Positions 1 to 8,051 are shown, counted from the first letter of the stretch. The stretch is DNA of 14,055 nt from CAZRZN01 sp964604565 (GCA_964604565.1 CAZRZN010000098.1:1-14055); one strand, 5' to 3'. A program made the numbers and translations. Notes: a model not told the origin generated them from the sequence alone.

Positions 1-1734
1 CGTCAGCACGTCGTCCGGCCCGGCCCCCGCCATGAAGGCGCGCAGATCCGCCGCCGTGCCCTGCACGAATTCATTCGACTGCACGAAACGTTCCACCACC
101 GTCTCGCGCGATGTGCCGCTCCCCAGCACAGAAGTCCATACATCGAAGCCGCCGGCATCCGGCGCCCGGTCCAGCACGTTGTTATACAACAGCGTCACGA
201 AATCGGCGTTGCTCGTCGTGCCATAGGTGGCCTGAAACTCGGGCGACCCCATGAAGGCCGACACCACATCCGCAAAAGACTTGCCCTCGGCCAGCTGCTC
301 CACCCATATGGCCAGCCCCTGTTCATCAGGTTCCCTGTCCAGCACCGCTCGATACAATCTGTAGACCTCGTCGGCCCATGCCGTCGGATCATGGGCCAGT
401 TCGAACGCCTCCAGGTCGGCAGCGGTCGAATTGCGGTGCTCAAGGCTTTCGGAAAACCTCAGGACCACCTCTTCGCGCGGCAATCCGCGACCAAGGGCCC
501 CGACCCAATTCGAAAAACCGCCCGCATCCGGCGCGCGGCCCAAGACGTTATCATAGAGCAGCGTGACAAACTGGCTGTCCGTCAGGGCGCCATAAGTCTT
601 CTGGAACTCGGCCGAGGCGACGAAGCTGGTTGTCACTTCTTGCAACGTGCGCCCGCCGGAGCCGATGAGCGCGGCCCAGCCTAAGTGCCCGCCGGCGTCA
701 GGCTCACGCCCCAGAACCGCGGAATAAAGCCGGTAGACCTGGGCCGAGACATCGCTGCCATACAGCCCGCGGCCCTCGCTCAGCAGCACGTCGTCACCCG
801 CCAGACCCGTCAGGCTGTCGGCCCCGCCGGTGCCCTTCAGCAGATCACTGCCCGACGTCCCCAGAAAGAATGTCCCCGATGTATCGGCCGGGTCCTTGTT
901 CGGATCGTTGACAAAGAAATCCGCAACCGCCACGCGCTGATCGGTGAATTGCAACCACTCGATCCCGGTCAGCTTTGCCTGGACTCCGCCCCCGGTCAGA
1001 AACGCCCCCGCGGAGAGCTCGGACACGCTGGCCTGCGCACGGGTCATCGAAAGGACCACCGTATCCTCGCCGGTGCCACCCTCAACCTGCTTGACCCCGG
1101 CGCCCAGATGAATCTCGTCGTTGCCGCCCTGCCCGTCTATCGTATCGGCGCCCGCGCCGCTGATCAGCGTGTCGGCCCCGCCACCACCGGCGATATGATC
1201 GTCGCCCCCCTGTCCGGTCAGTCTGTCCGCCCCGTCCTTGCCCGCCAGATCCAGATCCGCCAGCCCTCCGGTCGTCGCAAAATTCTGCGTCAGAAGCGCG
1301 CTCGAGAGGCTGCCCGCGCTCCCGTAGCTCAATGGCCCGACCATAAGGCCAAGCCCGATCAGTTCCAGTTTCGGATCCATCAGATTGGCGTAGTGGGAGG
1401 GGCTATTCATCAGGTTCTTGTGCAGCCGGTCGACCTCGTCATAGAGGCTCGCGGCCCCGTCGACCGTGACCGCGGCAATGTTTTCCGCACTGCGCCAGCT
1501 GCCGGAGAGATCCATGTCCGCGTCCAGTATCCGCTGGGTGTGCGTACTGCCTCCGGCACCGGTATGACTGAAGGTATCGGCCTCCGACATCCAGATGCTA
1601 TGCTCGTCGGCCGAAGTATTGAGGTTCAGTTCCATAAGCAGTGGCGCCAGCCCTTTGGCACCACGATCGGCGTTGATCAGATCGAGCATGTACCGCTCGA
1701 ATTCATTCGCAACTTCGGTCGCAACTATGGTCAT
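1..1734 (-). CDS. CAP-domain / RTX / DUF4214 secreted protein, partial at C-terminus
   Basis: 578 codons are visible and the reading frame runs off the left edge. Residues about 10-152 form a CAP (SCP/PR-1 type) domain. It has DEHSIWM (H45), FSHTGAGGS (H57), AENIA (E84) and SPSHYANLMDP (H114), which fit the family's His/Glu cavity. Residues about 165-210 and 291-317 are glycine/aspartate-rich RTX-type calcium-binding repeats such as GGNDEIHLGAG. Residues 330-435 and 453-560 are two DUF4214 units, each with two copies of a YxxVLxRxPDxxG pattern. The last residues, AGPDDVLT, look like another RTX block starting. No N-terminal signal peptide is seen, which suits type I secretion by a C-terminal signal outside the window. 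The start at 1734 follows AAGAAGAG at a usable distance. Family knowledge suggests a calcium-loaded extracellular or surface protein; substrate and exact role are unknown. Confidence 0.9.
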   Translation of the reverse strand, partial: MTIVATEVANEFERYMLDLINADRGAKGLAPLLMELNLNTSADEHSIWMSEADTFSHTGAGGSTHTQRILDADMDLSGSWRSAENIAAVTVDGAASLYDEVDRLHKNLMNSPSHYANLMDPKLELIGLGLMVGPLSYGSAGSLSSALLTQNFATTGGLADLDLAGKDGADRLTGQGGDDHIAGGGGADTLISGAGADTIDGQGGNDEIHLGAGVKQVEGGTGEDTVVLSMTRAQASVSELSAGAFLTGGGVQAKLTGIEWLQFTDQRVAVADFFVNDPNKDPADTSGTFFLGTSGSDLLKGTGGADSLTGLAGDDVLLSEGRGLYGSDVSAQVYRLYSAVLGREPDAGGHLGWAALIGSGGRTLQEVTTSFVASAEFQKTYGALTDSQFVTLLYDNVLGRAPDAGGFSNWVGALGRGLPREEVVLRFSESLEHRNSTAADLEAFELAHDPTAWADEVYRLYRAVLDREPDEQGLAIWVEQLAEGKSFADVVSAFMGSPEFQATYGTTSNADFVTLLYNNVLDRAPDAGGFDVWTSVLGSGTSRETVVERFVQSNEFVQGTAADLRAFMAGAGPDDVLT

Positions 1735-1833
1735 GCCCGTTCTCTTCTTGTTTGTTTTGCCCCCAGTCCTTCTGCCTGCCGATCTGGGCAACGCAAAGGC
1801 GAAAATAAGCAATCAGGCGGTTTTTTGCCTTGT

Positions 1834-1863
1834 ATTCTAGGGGTTTCACGCACCTTATTAAGG
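1834..1863 (-). promoter_or_regulatory. candidate promoter and operator of the CAP/RTX gene
   Basis: On the minus strand, TTAATA (1856-1861) and TAGAAT (1834-1839) are separated by 16 bp and resemble sigma-70 -35 and -10 boxes. A perfect inverted repeat, CCTTA-T-TAAGG (1853-1863), covers the -35 box and could bind a regulator. The 5' untranslated region would be about 93 nt. This is by eye only. Confidence 0.35.
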
Positions 1864-2243
1864 TAAATGTATCCTTGAGACCCTCCGGCAGATTGGTCTT
1901 GAGACGGGTCACCCGTCAGCCCCTGCGCGGCAAGATCCGCGTTCTCCATCACCTGCCGCAGGGCCGTGGACAGAGGCCGCGTTCAAGAGGAACCCATTGA
2001 AATTCAGCGCATACCGTGGCTCAGGGCCGGTTCCCGTGGCGGGGTCCGCCCCCGTCCGCGACAAGGAGGCGGCATACCGCCCGAAGCCCCTCCGGCAGGC
2101 TGTCGCGACCACCGGCGACAAGGCCGCTCCGGGCTCGGCACGTTAACGCCGACGCCCCGGCCAATCATCGCCATCGTCCCCCGTGACCCTGCGGCGCCGA
2201 CCGTCTACAACCGCTCCGACCCCGACCGGAGACGCACCCGACC
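1864..2243. other. intergenic stretch without a convincing gene
   Basis: This GC-rich stretch lies between the divergent CAP/RTX gene and the family 2 glycosyltransferase. Short open frames exist on both strands, but none has a recognisable domain. The best of them is listed separately (1997-2146). No RNA gene or clear terminator is seen. Confidence 0.4.
1997..2146 (+). CDS. possible small ORF, 49 aa, unrecognised
   Basis: A TTG codon at 1997 is preceded by AAGAGGA at about 5-nt spacing, and the frame stays open for 49 codons to TAA at 2144-2146. The product would be basic and proline-rich (it contains YRPKPLRQAV). It has no recognisable family, membrane segment or signal peptide. It could equally be a remnant of an older gene, because the frame is also open upstream without any ATG. 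Listed only because the ribosome-binding site is good. Confidence 0.15.
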   Translation: MKFSAYRGSGPVPVAGSAPVRDKEAAYRPKPLRQAVATTGDKAAPGSAR

Positions 2244-3170
2244 ATGCCCCCCTGCCCTGCCCTGCCCCGGGTCACGATCCTGCTGGCCAGTTGTCAGGGC
2301 GCCACGCATCTGGCCCAGCAGCTCGACAGTTTCATCGCGCAGGATCACGACGACTGGGCGCTCTGGGTATCGGACGACGGGTCGACCGACGGCACGCCGG
2401 ACATCGTCTCGGCGTTTCGCGCCGCGCATCCGGGGCGCGACATCCGGCTGCTGCCCGGACCCTGCCGGGGACCGGCGGCGAATTTCCTGTCGCTGCTGTG
2501 CCATCCGGACCTGCCCGAGGGGCCTGTCGCGCTCTCGGATCAGGATGACATCTGGTATCCGCACAAGCTGTCCCATGCGCTGCGAGCCTTGGAGGGCATT
2601 GCCGGGCCCGCCGTCTACAGCGCCCAAAGCCGCCACATCGCCGAGGATGGCACCCCCCTGGGTGGCAGCCGGGTGCATGGCGGGATGCCGTCCTTCGGCA
2701 ATGCACTGGTGCAGAATCGGGTGGCGGGACATTGCGCCACGCTGAACCCCGCGGCGCTGCGTCTGGTCCGGGCAGCGGGGCCGGTCGACGTCCCCTTCCA
2801 CGACTGGTGGCTCTATCTGCTGATCTCGGGGGCCGGAGGACGGGTGCGTGTGTCCGACGAGGCGGTGCTGGATTACCGCCAGCATCGCGGTAATGTGCTG
2901 GGTCCGCATCGCGGGATGCTGGCGGGGCTGACGCGGGCAGCGAAGGTCCTGGGGCCGGTCTATGCCGGCTGGCAGGCGGCAAATCACGCCGCACTGAAGA
3001 CGGCCATGCCGCATCTGACGACTGAGGCCCGTGCGTTGCTGGCGGCACTGGAGGCCGCGCCGCGCCGGGGCATCGGGCGGGCGCGGGCACAGGCCCGGCT
3101 GGGGATCGCACGGGACCGCACCTCGGCCACGGCATTTCTGCGGCTGGCGGCAGCGCTGGGGCGGGTCTGA
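2244..3170 (+). CDS. family 2 glycosyltransferase (rhamnosyltransferase-like)
   Basis: This 308-residue protein has a GT-A fold of family GT2 and would transfer an activated sugar to a growing polysaccharide at the cytoplasmic face of the membrane. Residues 9-16 (RVTILLAS) form the first strand. WVSDDGSTDGT (41-51) holds the nucleotide-binding aspartates and SDQDDIW (98-104) holds the DxD-type metal site. HDWW (186-189) and YRQHRGN (211-217) are typical of the GT2 branch that includes many rhamnosyltransferases. No membrane segment is seen. The ATG at 2244 is preceded by CCGGAGAC about 12 nt upstream, a weak site. It stands alone on the plus strand and converges on the kpsT-like gene. The actual donor and acceptor sugars cannot be read from the sequence. 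Confidence 0.88.
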   Translation: MPPCPALPRVTILLASCQGATHLAQQLDSFIAQDHDDWALWVSDDGSTDGTPDIVSAFRAAHPGRDIRLLPGPCRGPAANFLSLLCHPDLPEGPVALSDQDDIWYPHKLSHALRALEGIAGPAVYSAQSRHIAEDGTPLGGSRVHGGMPSFGNALVQNRVAGHCATLNPAALRLVRAAGPVDVPFHDWWLYLLISGAGGRVRVSDEAVLDYRQHRGNVLGPHRGMLAGLTRAAKVLGPVYAGWQAANHAALKTAMPHLTTEARALLAALEAAPRRGIGRARAQARLGIARDRTSATAFLRLAAALGRV

Positions 3171-3550
3171 TGGCCCCGGCCGGGCAAATGCCGGGAAGCC
3201 CCGCGCCATAGGTGCATACGTGACAGCTCCCCACGGGACCGCCGCCGCCAGCCGCAGGAATGCCATCCTTGATCCGGGCCAAAGCGCATGGCGATATCCC
3301 GGAGAGTGAGGCCTGGCAGGGGATGGACGTTTCACGTTCAGGGCGGAACGCTCCGGACCTGACATCCCCGAAAGCGGCGATTGCAGAACACGAAACAGGG
3401 CACAGCCCCTGCTCCCGCCGACAAGCAGACCGCGGAGGTCATATCTATCCCTCCGTCCGGAATGGCCGCCATGTTTCGCGCGCGAAACGCTCGCGGCCGG
3501 CCTTCATCGCGGATCGGGCAGGGATATCGCCGGGACCCGGCCGCCGCGGA
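3171..3550. other. convergent intergenic region with one palindromic repeat
   Basis: This lies between the 3' ends of the glycosyltransferase (plus) and the kpsT-like gene (minus). It contains the first copy of the parS-like palindrome (3473-3488). GCCGGG-A-CCCGGC (3529-3541) lies 10 bp past the kpsT-like stop and may be a weak terminator, although no T-run follows. Open frames here show no family features. Confidence 0.5.
3473..3488. repeat. parS-like palindrome, copy 1
   Basis: A perfect 16-bp palindrome, GTTTCGCGCGCGAAAC, is the shortest of four copies in the window. It lies between the convergent glycosyltransferase and kpsT-like genes. It is probably a ParB binding site. Confidence 0.65.
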
Positions 3551-4219
3551 TCACACGGCCGCCGCACGGCGCATGTTGTCTTCGTGATGCGCGATGCCCT
3601 CTTCGAGATCCTCGTAGTAATAGGCCTGCCCGTCCTCCAGGACGAGCCCGCTGTCGCAGAGCAGCCGGATCTGCCCCATCGCATGGCTGCAGACCACCGC
3701 CCCCGCGTTTCTCAGCCGCGCCTTGAACAACCGGTCCGAGCTTTCGCGAAAGGCCACATCGCCCACGGCGGTGATCTCGTCCACCAGATATATGTCGAAC
3801 GAGATCCCCATCGACACGCCAAAGGCCAGCCGCGAGCGCATGCCCGAGGAATAGCTGCGCAGCGGCAGGCGAAAGTGCATCCCCAGCCCGGCGAATTCCT
3901 CGACGAACTGCGCGAGTTCCTCGGTATCCACACCGTAGATCCGCGCGATGAAGCTGCAATTCTGCAACCCCGTCAGATCCGGATGAAAGGACCCGGCAAA
4001 GCCCACCGGCCAGGACACCAGCCCCTTTGTCCTGATCCGTCCCCGGGTCGGCTCCGTCGCCCCCGAGATCATCCTCAACAACGTCGACTTCCCCGCCCCG
4101 TTGCGCCCCAGCAGCCCCACCGAACGCCCCGTCGGCACGACAACATTCATGTTCTCGACGACCGTCTTTTCACGGCCATCGATCACATAGCGCTTGGTGA
4201 CGTTTTCGAATCTGATCAT
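3551..4219 (-). CDS. kpsT: KpsT-like capsule export ABC transporter ATPase
   Basis: This 222-residue nucleotide-binding subunit matches the short KpsT/BexA/CtrD class that powers export of capsular polysaccharide across the inner membrane. Walker A is GRNGAGKST (38-46), the ABC signature is SSGMR (124-128), Walker B with its catalytic glutamate is IYLVDE (143-148), and the switch histidine is in CSHAMGQI (about 188-195). There is no C-terminal sugar-binding extension of the Wzt kind, which favours the capsule class over the O-antigen class. The gene starts 38 bp after the KpsE-like stop on the same strand, so the two are probably cotranscribed. The ATG at 4219 has only a weak ribosome-binding site (GAG). 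The permease partner is the divergent gene at 5736. Confidence 0.92.
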   Translation of the reverse strand: MIRFENVTKRYVIDGREKTVVENMNVVVPTGRSVGLLGRNGAGKSTLLRMISGATEPTRGRIRTKGLVSWPVGFAGSFHPDLTGLQNCSFIARIYGVDTEELAQFVEEFAGLGMHFRLPLRSYSSGMRSRLAFGVSMGISFDIYLVDEITAVGDVAFRESSDRLFKARLRNAGAVVCSHAMGQIRLLCDSGLVLEDGQAYYYEDLEEGIAHHEDNMRRAAAV

Positions 4220-4257
4220 TGTCTCATACTCGTGCAGGTCCGGAGAGACGCCCTGCC

Positions 4258-5646
4258 CTAACGCCGGTCCTTGAGCGCATAGACCACCAGCACCAGGGTC
4301 GACCAGACCAGGAAGATAAACAGCACCGACAGACCCAGCAGCGTGAACCGCTCCGGGAAGCGGGCGCTTTCGGCCTTGGTCGGACGCACATAGGCGGCCA
4401 GGTAGCGACTCTGGCGGCGGGCCTCCGCAAGGCTGCCATCATAGGTGGCCAGCGCCGAGGTATAGCTCTGCTCGGCGAATTCGCGGTCGACCACGAGGCG
4501 TTCATACTCCCCGAAGAGATTGGCATAGACATCGGTGTCGCCGTTGCCGTCCCCCGCAAGGCCCAGCTTGCGCCGTTCCGCGTCGATGCGGTCGCGGATC
4601 ACGTCGATCCGGCGCTGCCCCTGGGTCAGGCGCGGATCGTCGTCTCGGGTGGAATTGGCCAGCAGGTCGAACTCGATCAGCGCATCCGCCAACTGCGCCT
4701 CAAGCTTGCCCAGAAGGCCCGCCTGGGTCTGCAGATCCACCGAAGGATCCACCAGTTGGTGCTTGTTGCGGAACCGGGTCACCCCCTCGCGCGCCTCCTT
4801 GAGGCGTTCGAGCGCGGTGTTCAGCTCTTCGCGGGCGTAGCGGATCGCGTCTTCGCGCGCGATCGCCGACAGCGAGTTGATCATCTCCGAGGAATGATCG
4901 AACAGCGTCTGTGCGATCAGCTGGGCATCCTCCGCCTCGAAGGCCAGAACCCGCACCTCGATCAGTCCGGCACCGTCGTCGTAGTAGATCTGGACCATCC
5001 GGTCCCAATGGGCGACCAGATCCTCGATCGTGCCCTCGGGATCGAAGGCGAAGACGGGATCGCCCTCCGGCTTGGACCAGAGCGCCCGCAAGTCGATTTC
5101 GGAGTCGATGTCGGCGACCAGCTTCTGGCTTTGGAGGAATTCATAGAGAATATCGGTATCCGACGAGGACGACCCCGACATCGCCGTGATGCCGCCCAGC
5201 AGTTCCAGCGCCGAGCTGCTTTCTTCGGTGCGCACGGAAAACGCCACCGTCGAGGCGTATTGATCCGCGGCACGCAGCCAGAGATAGCCCGCCACGACAA
5301 GGGCGGGCAGCAGGACACCGACCACAAGGCTCGCCAGAACGCCCCAGTGGCGGCGTTTCAGCCGCGCCCCCGAGGCCATGCGAGGCGCCCCGGACCCCGG
5401 TCGTCCCCCGCCCGCGGGACCGACCGGGGTGCGCGGTGGACCGGGCGCGATCGAGGGATCGGGCTTGACCGGTCCGCCGACCCCCGGTTGCGGCGCGTTG
5501 GGGCCCGGTCCCGGCTTCGGATGCAGGGGGGAAACGACGCCCTTGCCGCCGGACCCGACGGGCGCGGAATCCTTGGGGGGGCGGGGTGGGGGTATTTGTG
5601 TCAAGGGAAATGGCCGATTTTTTTCAAGTGGCTCCTGCTGCCCCAT
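4258..5646 (-). CDS. kpsE: KpsE-like capsule export inner-membrane protein (polysaccharide co-polymerase)
   Basis: This 462-residue protein has the layout of the KpsE/CtrB/BexC family: a short cytoplasmic N-terminus, one membrane helix (about 102-124), a long periplasmic part rich in coiled coil (about 260-420) and a second helix near the C-terminus (about 434-456), with the end KDRR inside. These proteins bridge the inner-membrane ABC exporter to the outer-membrane OPX channel. The first 95 residues are unusually rich in proline and glycine, with many PxP steps, and are longer than I expect for the family. No good ribosome-binding site precedes the ATG at 5646, so the true start could lie further in. 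The gene precedes kpsT in the same direction and is divergent from kpsM with 89 bp between. No outer-membrane KpsD-type partner is in the window. Confidence 0.88.
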   Translation of the reverse strand: MGQQEPLEKNRPFPLTQIPPPRPPKDSAPVGSGGKGVVSPLHPKPGPGPNAPQPGVGGPVKPDPSIAPGPPRTPVGPAGGGRPGSGAPRMASGARLKRRHWGVLASLVVGVLLPALVVAGYLWLRAADQYASTVAFSVRTEESSSALELLGGITAMSGSSSSDTDILYEFLQSQKLVADIDSEIDLRALWSKPEGDPVFAFDPEGTIEDLVAHWDRMVQIYYDDGAGLIEVRVLAFEAEDAQLIAQTLFDHSSEMINSLSAIAREDAIRYAREELNTALERLKEAREGVTRFRNKHQLVDPSVDLQTQAGLLGKLEAQLADALIEFDLLANSTRDDDPRLTQGQRRIDVIRDRIDAERRKLGLAGDGNGDTDVYANLFGEYERLVVDREFAEQSYTSALATYDGSLAEARRQSRYLAAYVRPTKAESARFPERFTLLGLSVLFIFLVWSTLVLVVYALKDRR

Positions 5647-5735
5647 TGCTACATAATCAATGCGGTGGTTTCCAGCCCGGATAGCGCTCCGGCGAAAGGC
5701 CGCCCAAGCGTGTCACATTATCGACGGACCACTTC
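5647..5735. promoter_or_regulatory. shared divergent region between kpsE-like and kpsM-like genes
   Basis: All control signals for the two divergent exporter transcripts must lie in these 89 bp or inside the neighbouring genes. CATAAT (5652-5657) is a possible plus-strand -10 and GATAAT (minus strand, near 5720) a possible minus-strand -10, but neither has a good -35 partner. Confidence 0.3.
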
Positions 5736-6548
5736 TTGACCGATTTTCCCGTACCCCAACGCCCACGCATCCGTTCCGGCCTGCCGCGCTTTGCCACATA
5801 TCGCACGATCATGGCGCTGATCCTGCGCGAGATGAGCACCTCCTACGGCCGGTCTCCGGGCGGCTACGCCTGGGCGATTCTGGAGCCTGCGGCAGGCATC
5901 GCGCTGCTGACGGCGATCTTTTCGGTGGGTTTCCGCTCACCACCGCTGGGGATCAGTTTCGCGATGTTCTACGCCACGGGCATGCTGCCCTTCATGATGT
6001 TCAGCGACATCAGCGGCAAACTAGGCCAGGCCATGAACTATTCGAAACAACTTCTCAGCTATCCGCGGGTGACCTTCATCGATGCGCTTCTCGCGCGGTT
6101 TCTGCTGAACGTGATGACGCAGCTTCTGGTCAGCTACATCGTGTTCGGGGTGATCCTGCTGTTCTCCGAGACGCGGGTGGTGATGGACGGCGCCGTGATC
6201 GCCAAGGGATACGGGCTGATGGCGCTGCTGGGTCTGGGGGTGGGAACCTTCAACTGTTTCATGATGCTGCGATTTCCGATCTATCAGCGGTTCTGGTCCA
6301 TCCTGATGCGGCCCATGTTCATCATGTCGTGCATCTTCTTCATGTTCGAAACCATCCCCCTGCCCTACCGTGACTGGCTGTGGTACAATCCGCTGGTGCA
6401 TCTGGTGGGGCTGATGCGGCATGGATTCTTTCCGAACTACGAGGCCACCTACGTCTCGGAGACCTATGTGGTAATATTTTCGCTGGTGGCCCTTGTGCTG
6501 GGGCTGATGCTGCTCCGGCGCGACCACAAGAACGCGCTTGAAATGTGA
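5736..6548 (+). CDS. kpsM: KpsM-like capsule export ABC transporter permease
   Basis: This 270-residue ABC-2 type membrane protein would form the channel that the KpsT-like ATPase drives. Six hydrophobic segments are visible, at about 46-66, 74-90, 118-143, 158-178, 187-205 and 243-261. An N-terminal amphipathic stretch with LILREM (28-33) is usual in this family. The length fits KpsM. The first possible start is TTG at 5736, and its upstream match to a ribosome-binding site is poor (ACGGACC). The next is ATG at 5811 (residue 26), which would remove the N-terminal tail. The gene is on the opposite strand from its ATPase and co-polymerase, which is unusual because kpsM and kpsT are normally adjacent and in the same direction. 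Confidence 0.9.
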   Translation: MTDFPVPQRPRIRSGLPRFATYRTIMALILREMSTSYGRSPGGYAWAILEPAAGIALLTAIFSVGFRSPPLGISFAMFYATGMLPFMMFSDISGKLGQAMNYSKQLLSYPRVTFIDALLARFLLNVMTQLLVSYIVFGVILLFSETRVVMDGAVIAKGYGLMALLGLGVGTFNCFMMLRFPIYQRFWSILMRPMFIMSCIFFMFETIPLPYRDWLWYNPLVHLVGLMRHGFFPNYEATYVSETYVVIFSLVALVLGLMLLRRDHKNALEM

Positions 6549-6882
6549 GCCGGGGACAGCCACGCCATCCCAACAAAGGCCACCGCGGACCCCGCGCGAT
6601 CTGCCCCCACAGGCCTCTTCCAGCCGGCGTCCTGAACATGAGGCGCCCGGTCATGCCCCATTCGGACTGCGGTCCGAGGCCACCTTTGCGCAACAAGGCG
6701 TGTGCGGGTCGCTGACGACATGGCGCTATGTCACGCTCTGGCCAGACGACGATCCACATGCTCCGAAGATGTTTCGCGCGCGAAACAAGCTGTCCGCGAC
6801 GCGCGCCGCGATCGGGCCCCGTCCTTCGGGCGGGCAAAGACCCGGCGCGGCAGATCGCCAGCGCGACGCTCCCCGTCAGGGG
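6549..6882. other. convergent intergenic region with one palindromic repeat
   Basis: This separates the 3' ends of the kpsM-like gene (plus) and the sulfotransferase-like gene (minus). It carries parS-like copy 2 (6770-6787). Stem-loops are possible at CGCGG-ACC-CCGCG (6584-6596) and CCCGTCC-TTC-GGGCGGG (6818-6834). Neither is followed by a T-run, so terminators are not established. No gene is recognised. Confidence 0.5.
6770..6787. repeat. parS-like palindrome, copy 2
   Basis: A perfect 18-bp palindrome, TGTTTCGCGCGCGAAACA, lies between two convergent genes. It shares the 16-bp core with the other three copies. Confidence 0.7.
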
Positions 6883-8034
6883 TCAGACGAAGGGCAGCCG
6901 CCTGCGCCGCAAATCCGTGTCGAAGGCGATCAGATGTTCCAGTGCCTGCGCCACGGCCACATCCCAGGCATGCACCGAGGCGCGGGTGGACAGCACCGGC
7001 GGCAGCTTGGGGACCGCTTTGCCCGCGGCCGCGGCCGCGGCGCCCACACCGCTCACCAGCACCCGGTATAGCTGCGCCAGCTCCTCGGGATCATCCAGTC
7101 TCGAACGGCCCTGCAGGATCCGCTCATGATAGGGTTCCTCCGAGGTCCAGCGGGGATCGGCGGCGCGGATCGCGCGGGCCCGGTCCTCCGGCACCAGCGC
7201 GAAGAGCAGGTCGATATCCGCCCGCAGCGCCTCACGCAGCTGGAACAGATGGCGCGGCAGGACCGCCCAGAGGCGGGGACCATCCTCCATCTTGCACCAG
7301 CGCTGAAAAATGAACTCTGCGGCGTTGTCATGCGCATTGCTCCGATAGCGCCGGTTGCGCATCAGAAAGCCTAGCATGGCAGGTGGCAGTGACACGTTGC
7401 GCTGTGCGGGTCGGGGCAGGGCGACACCCTCGGTTTCCTCGAACTCCGCCAGCACATCACCCGAGAACCCCAGCCGGAGCCGCGTGTTGGGCAGGGCCGC
7501 CCACCGGGTCAGCATGGCCCCCAGAGAGTAGGGCATTTCCGTCCTCTCCACCCAGGCCTGGAAAGGCCGCCCGGACCAGACACCCCATTGCCAATAGGCC
7601 GCGTTCAGCCAGTCGATCGGCGGGCGGACAAAGGCGCAGATCTCGACCGGGGCGCCCGCATCTTGCGTGAACCAGTGCGGCAGGGCCTCGGCGAAGGCGT
7701 CCGCCTGTCCGATCCACCCCTCGTTCGAGACCACCGGCACAGCGCGACCTGCCTTGCGCCGCACATGATCAAGCGCAGAAAAAAGCGCCGTCTCGTTCTC
7801 TGCTGTTGTGCTTGGCCAACTGACATAACCATGCACCGAACGTCTGGCGGCGCTGCGCAGCATCCGCCCCGAGAGCAGGCTCCAGTCATCGCTGCGGGCG
7901 CGCAGCCCGGTATAGGCCAGCGTCTCGCCCGCCTTGGTGGTCAGCCTGGGCGCCTCGCTCAGCGCCGCCTGCAGCGCCGAGCTGCCGCATTTCGGCGCTC
8001 CGACGTGCAGGATGATGGATCGCTCCGTGCTCAT
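6883..8034 (-). CDS. sulfotransferase-like P-loop protein
   Basis: This 383-residue protein begins with IILHVGAPKCGSSALQAAL (7-25), which matches the PAPS 5'-phosphosulfate loop of sulfotransferases, with K15 and S18/S19 in the loop. VVSNEGW (101-107) and FVRPPIDWLNAAYWQW (135-150) fit the later strand and the 3'-phosphate-binding arginine/serine region, although the usual serine is replaced by alanine. By family it would move a sulfuryl group from PAPS to a sugar hydroxyl, so the neighbouring polysaccharide may be sulfated. The start at 8034 is chosen because the P-loop should lie near the N-terminus; 44 upstream in-frame codons overlap the glycosyltransferase. Its ATG shares four bases (ATGA) with the stop of a 6-codon ORF. 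No membrane segment is seen. Exact substrate is unknown. Confidence 0.75.
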   Translation of the reverse strand: MSTERSIILHVGAPKCGSSALQAALSEAPRLTTKAGETLAYTGLRARSDDWSLLSGRMLRSAARRSVHGYVSWPSTTAENETALFSALDHVRRKAGRAVPVVSNEGWIGQADAFAEALPHWFTQDAGAPVEICAFVRPPIDWLNAAYWQWGVWSGRPFQAWVERTEMPYSLGAMLTRWAALPNTRLRLGFSGDVLAEFEETEGVALPRPAQRNVSLPPAMLGFLMRNRRYRSNAHDNAAEFIFQRWCKMEDGPRLWAVLPRHLFQLREALRADIDLLFALVPEDRARAIRAADPRWTSEEPYHERILQGRSRLDDPEELAQLYRVLVSGVGAAAAAAGKAVPKLPPVLSTRASVHAWDVAVAQALEHLIAFDTDLRRRRLPFV

Positions 8035-8051
8035 ATCTTCGGGTCGCTCAT
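8031..8051 (-). CDS. 6-codon coupling ORF (MSDPKI)
   Basis: ATG at 8051 follows AGGAG at 3-nt spacing, a much better ribosome-binding site than that of the next gene. Its ATG overlaps the stop of the large glycosyltransferase (ATGA, 8048-8051). Its own TGA overlaps the ATG of the sulfotransferase-like gene (ATGA, 8031-8034). It may only relay ribosomes. It could also mark a small frameshift at the original start of the downstream gene. Confidence 0.3.
   Translation of the reverse strand: MSDPKI

Noticed and set aside
685..1866. 393-codon plus-strand ORF
   Set aside because: It is antisense to the CAP/RTX gene, whose RTX and DUF4214 repeats are unmistakable on minus.
1909..2121. 70-codon minus-strand ORF upstream of the CAP/RTX gene
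   Set aside because: No ribosome-binding site or family features; probably noncoding.
3329..3337. GTTTCACGT, half of a chromosomal-type parS
   Set aside because: Only one half-site matches; the other arm is absent, so it is probably chance.
3741..3752. CTTTCGCGAAAG palindrome
   Set aside because: It lies within kpsT coding sequence and lacks the CGCGCG core, so it is not counted as a parS copy.
4219..5739. 506-codon plus-strand ORF
   Set aside because: It mirrors the KpsE-like gene and has no family features, while the minus-strand product has clear membrane helices and coiled coil.
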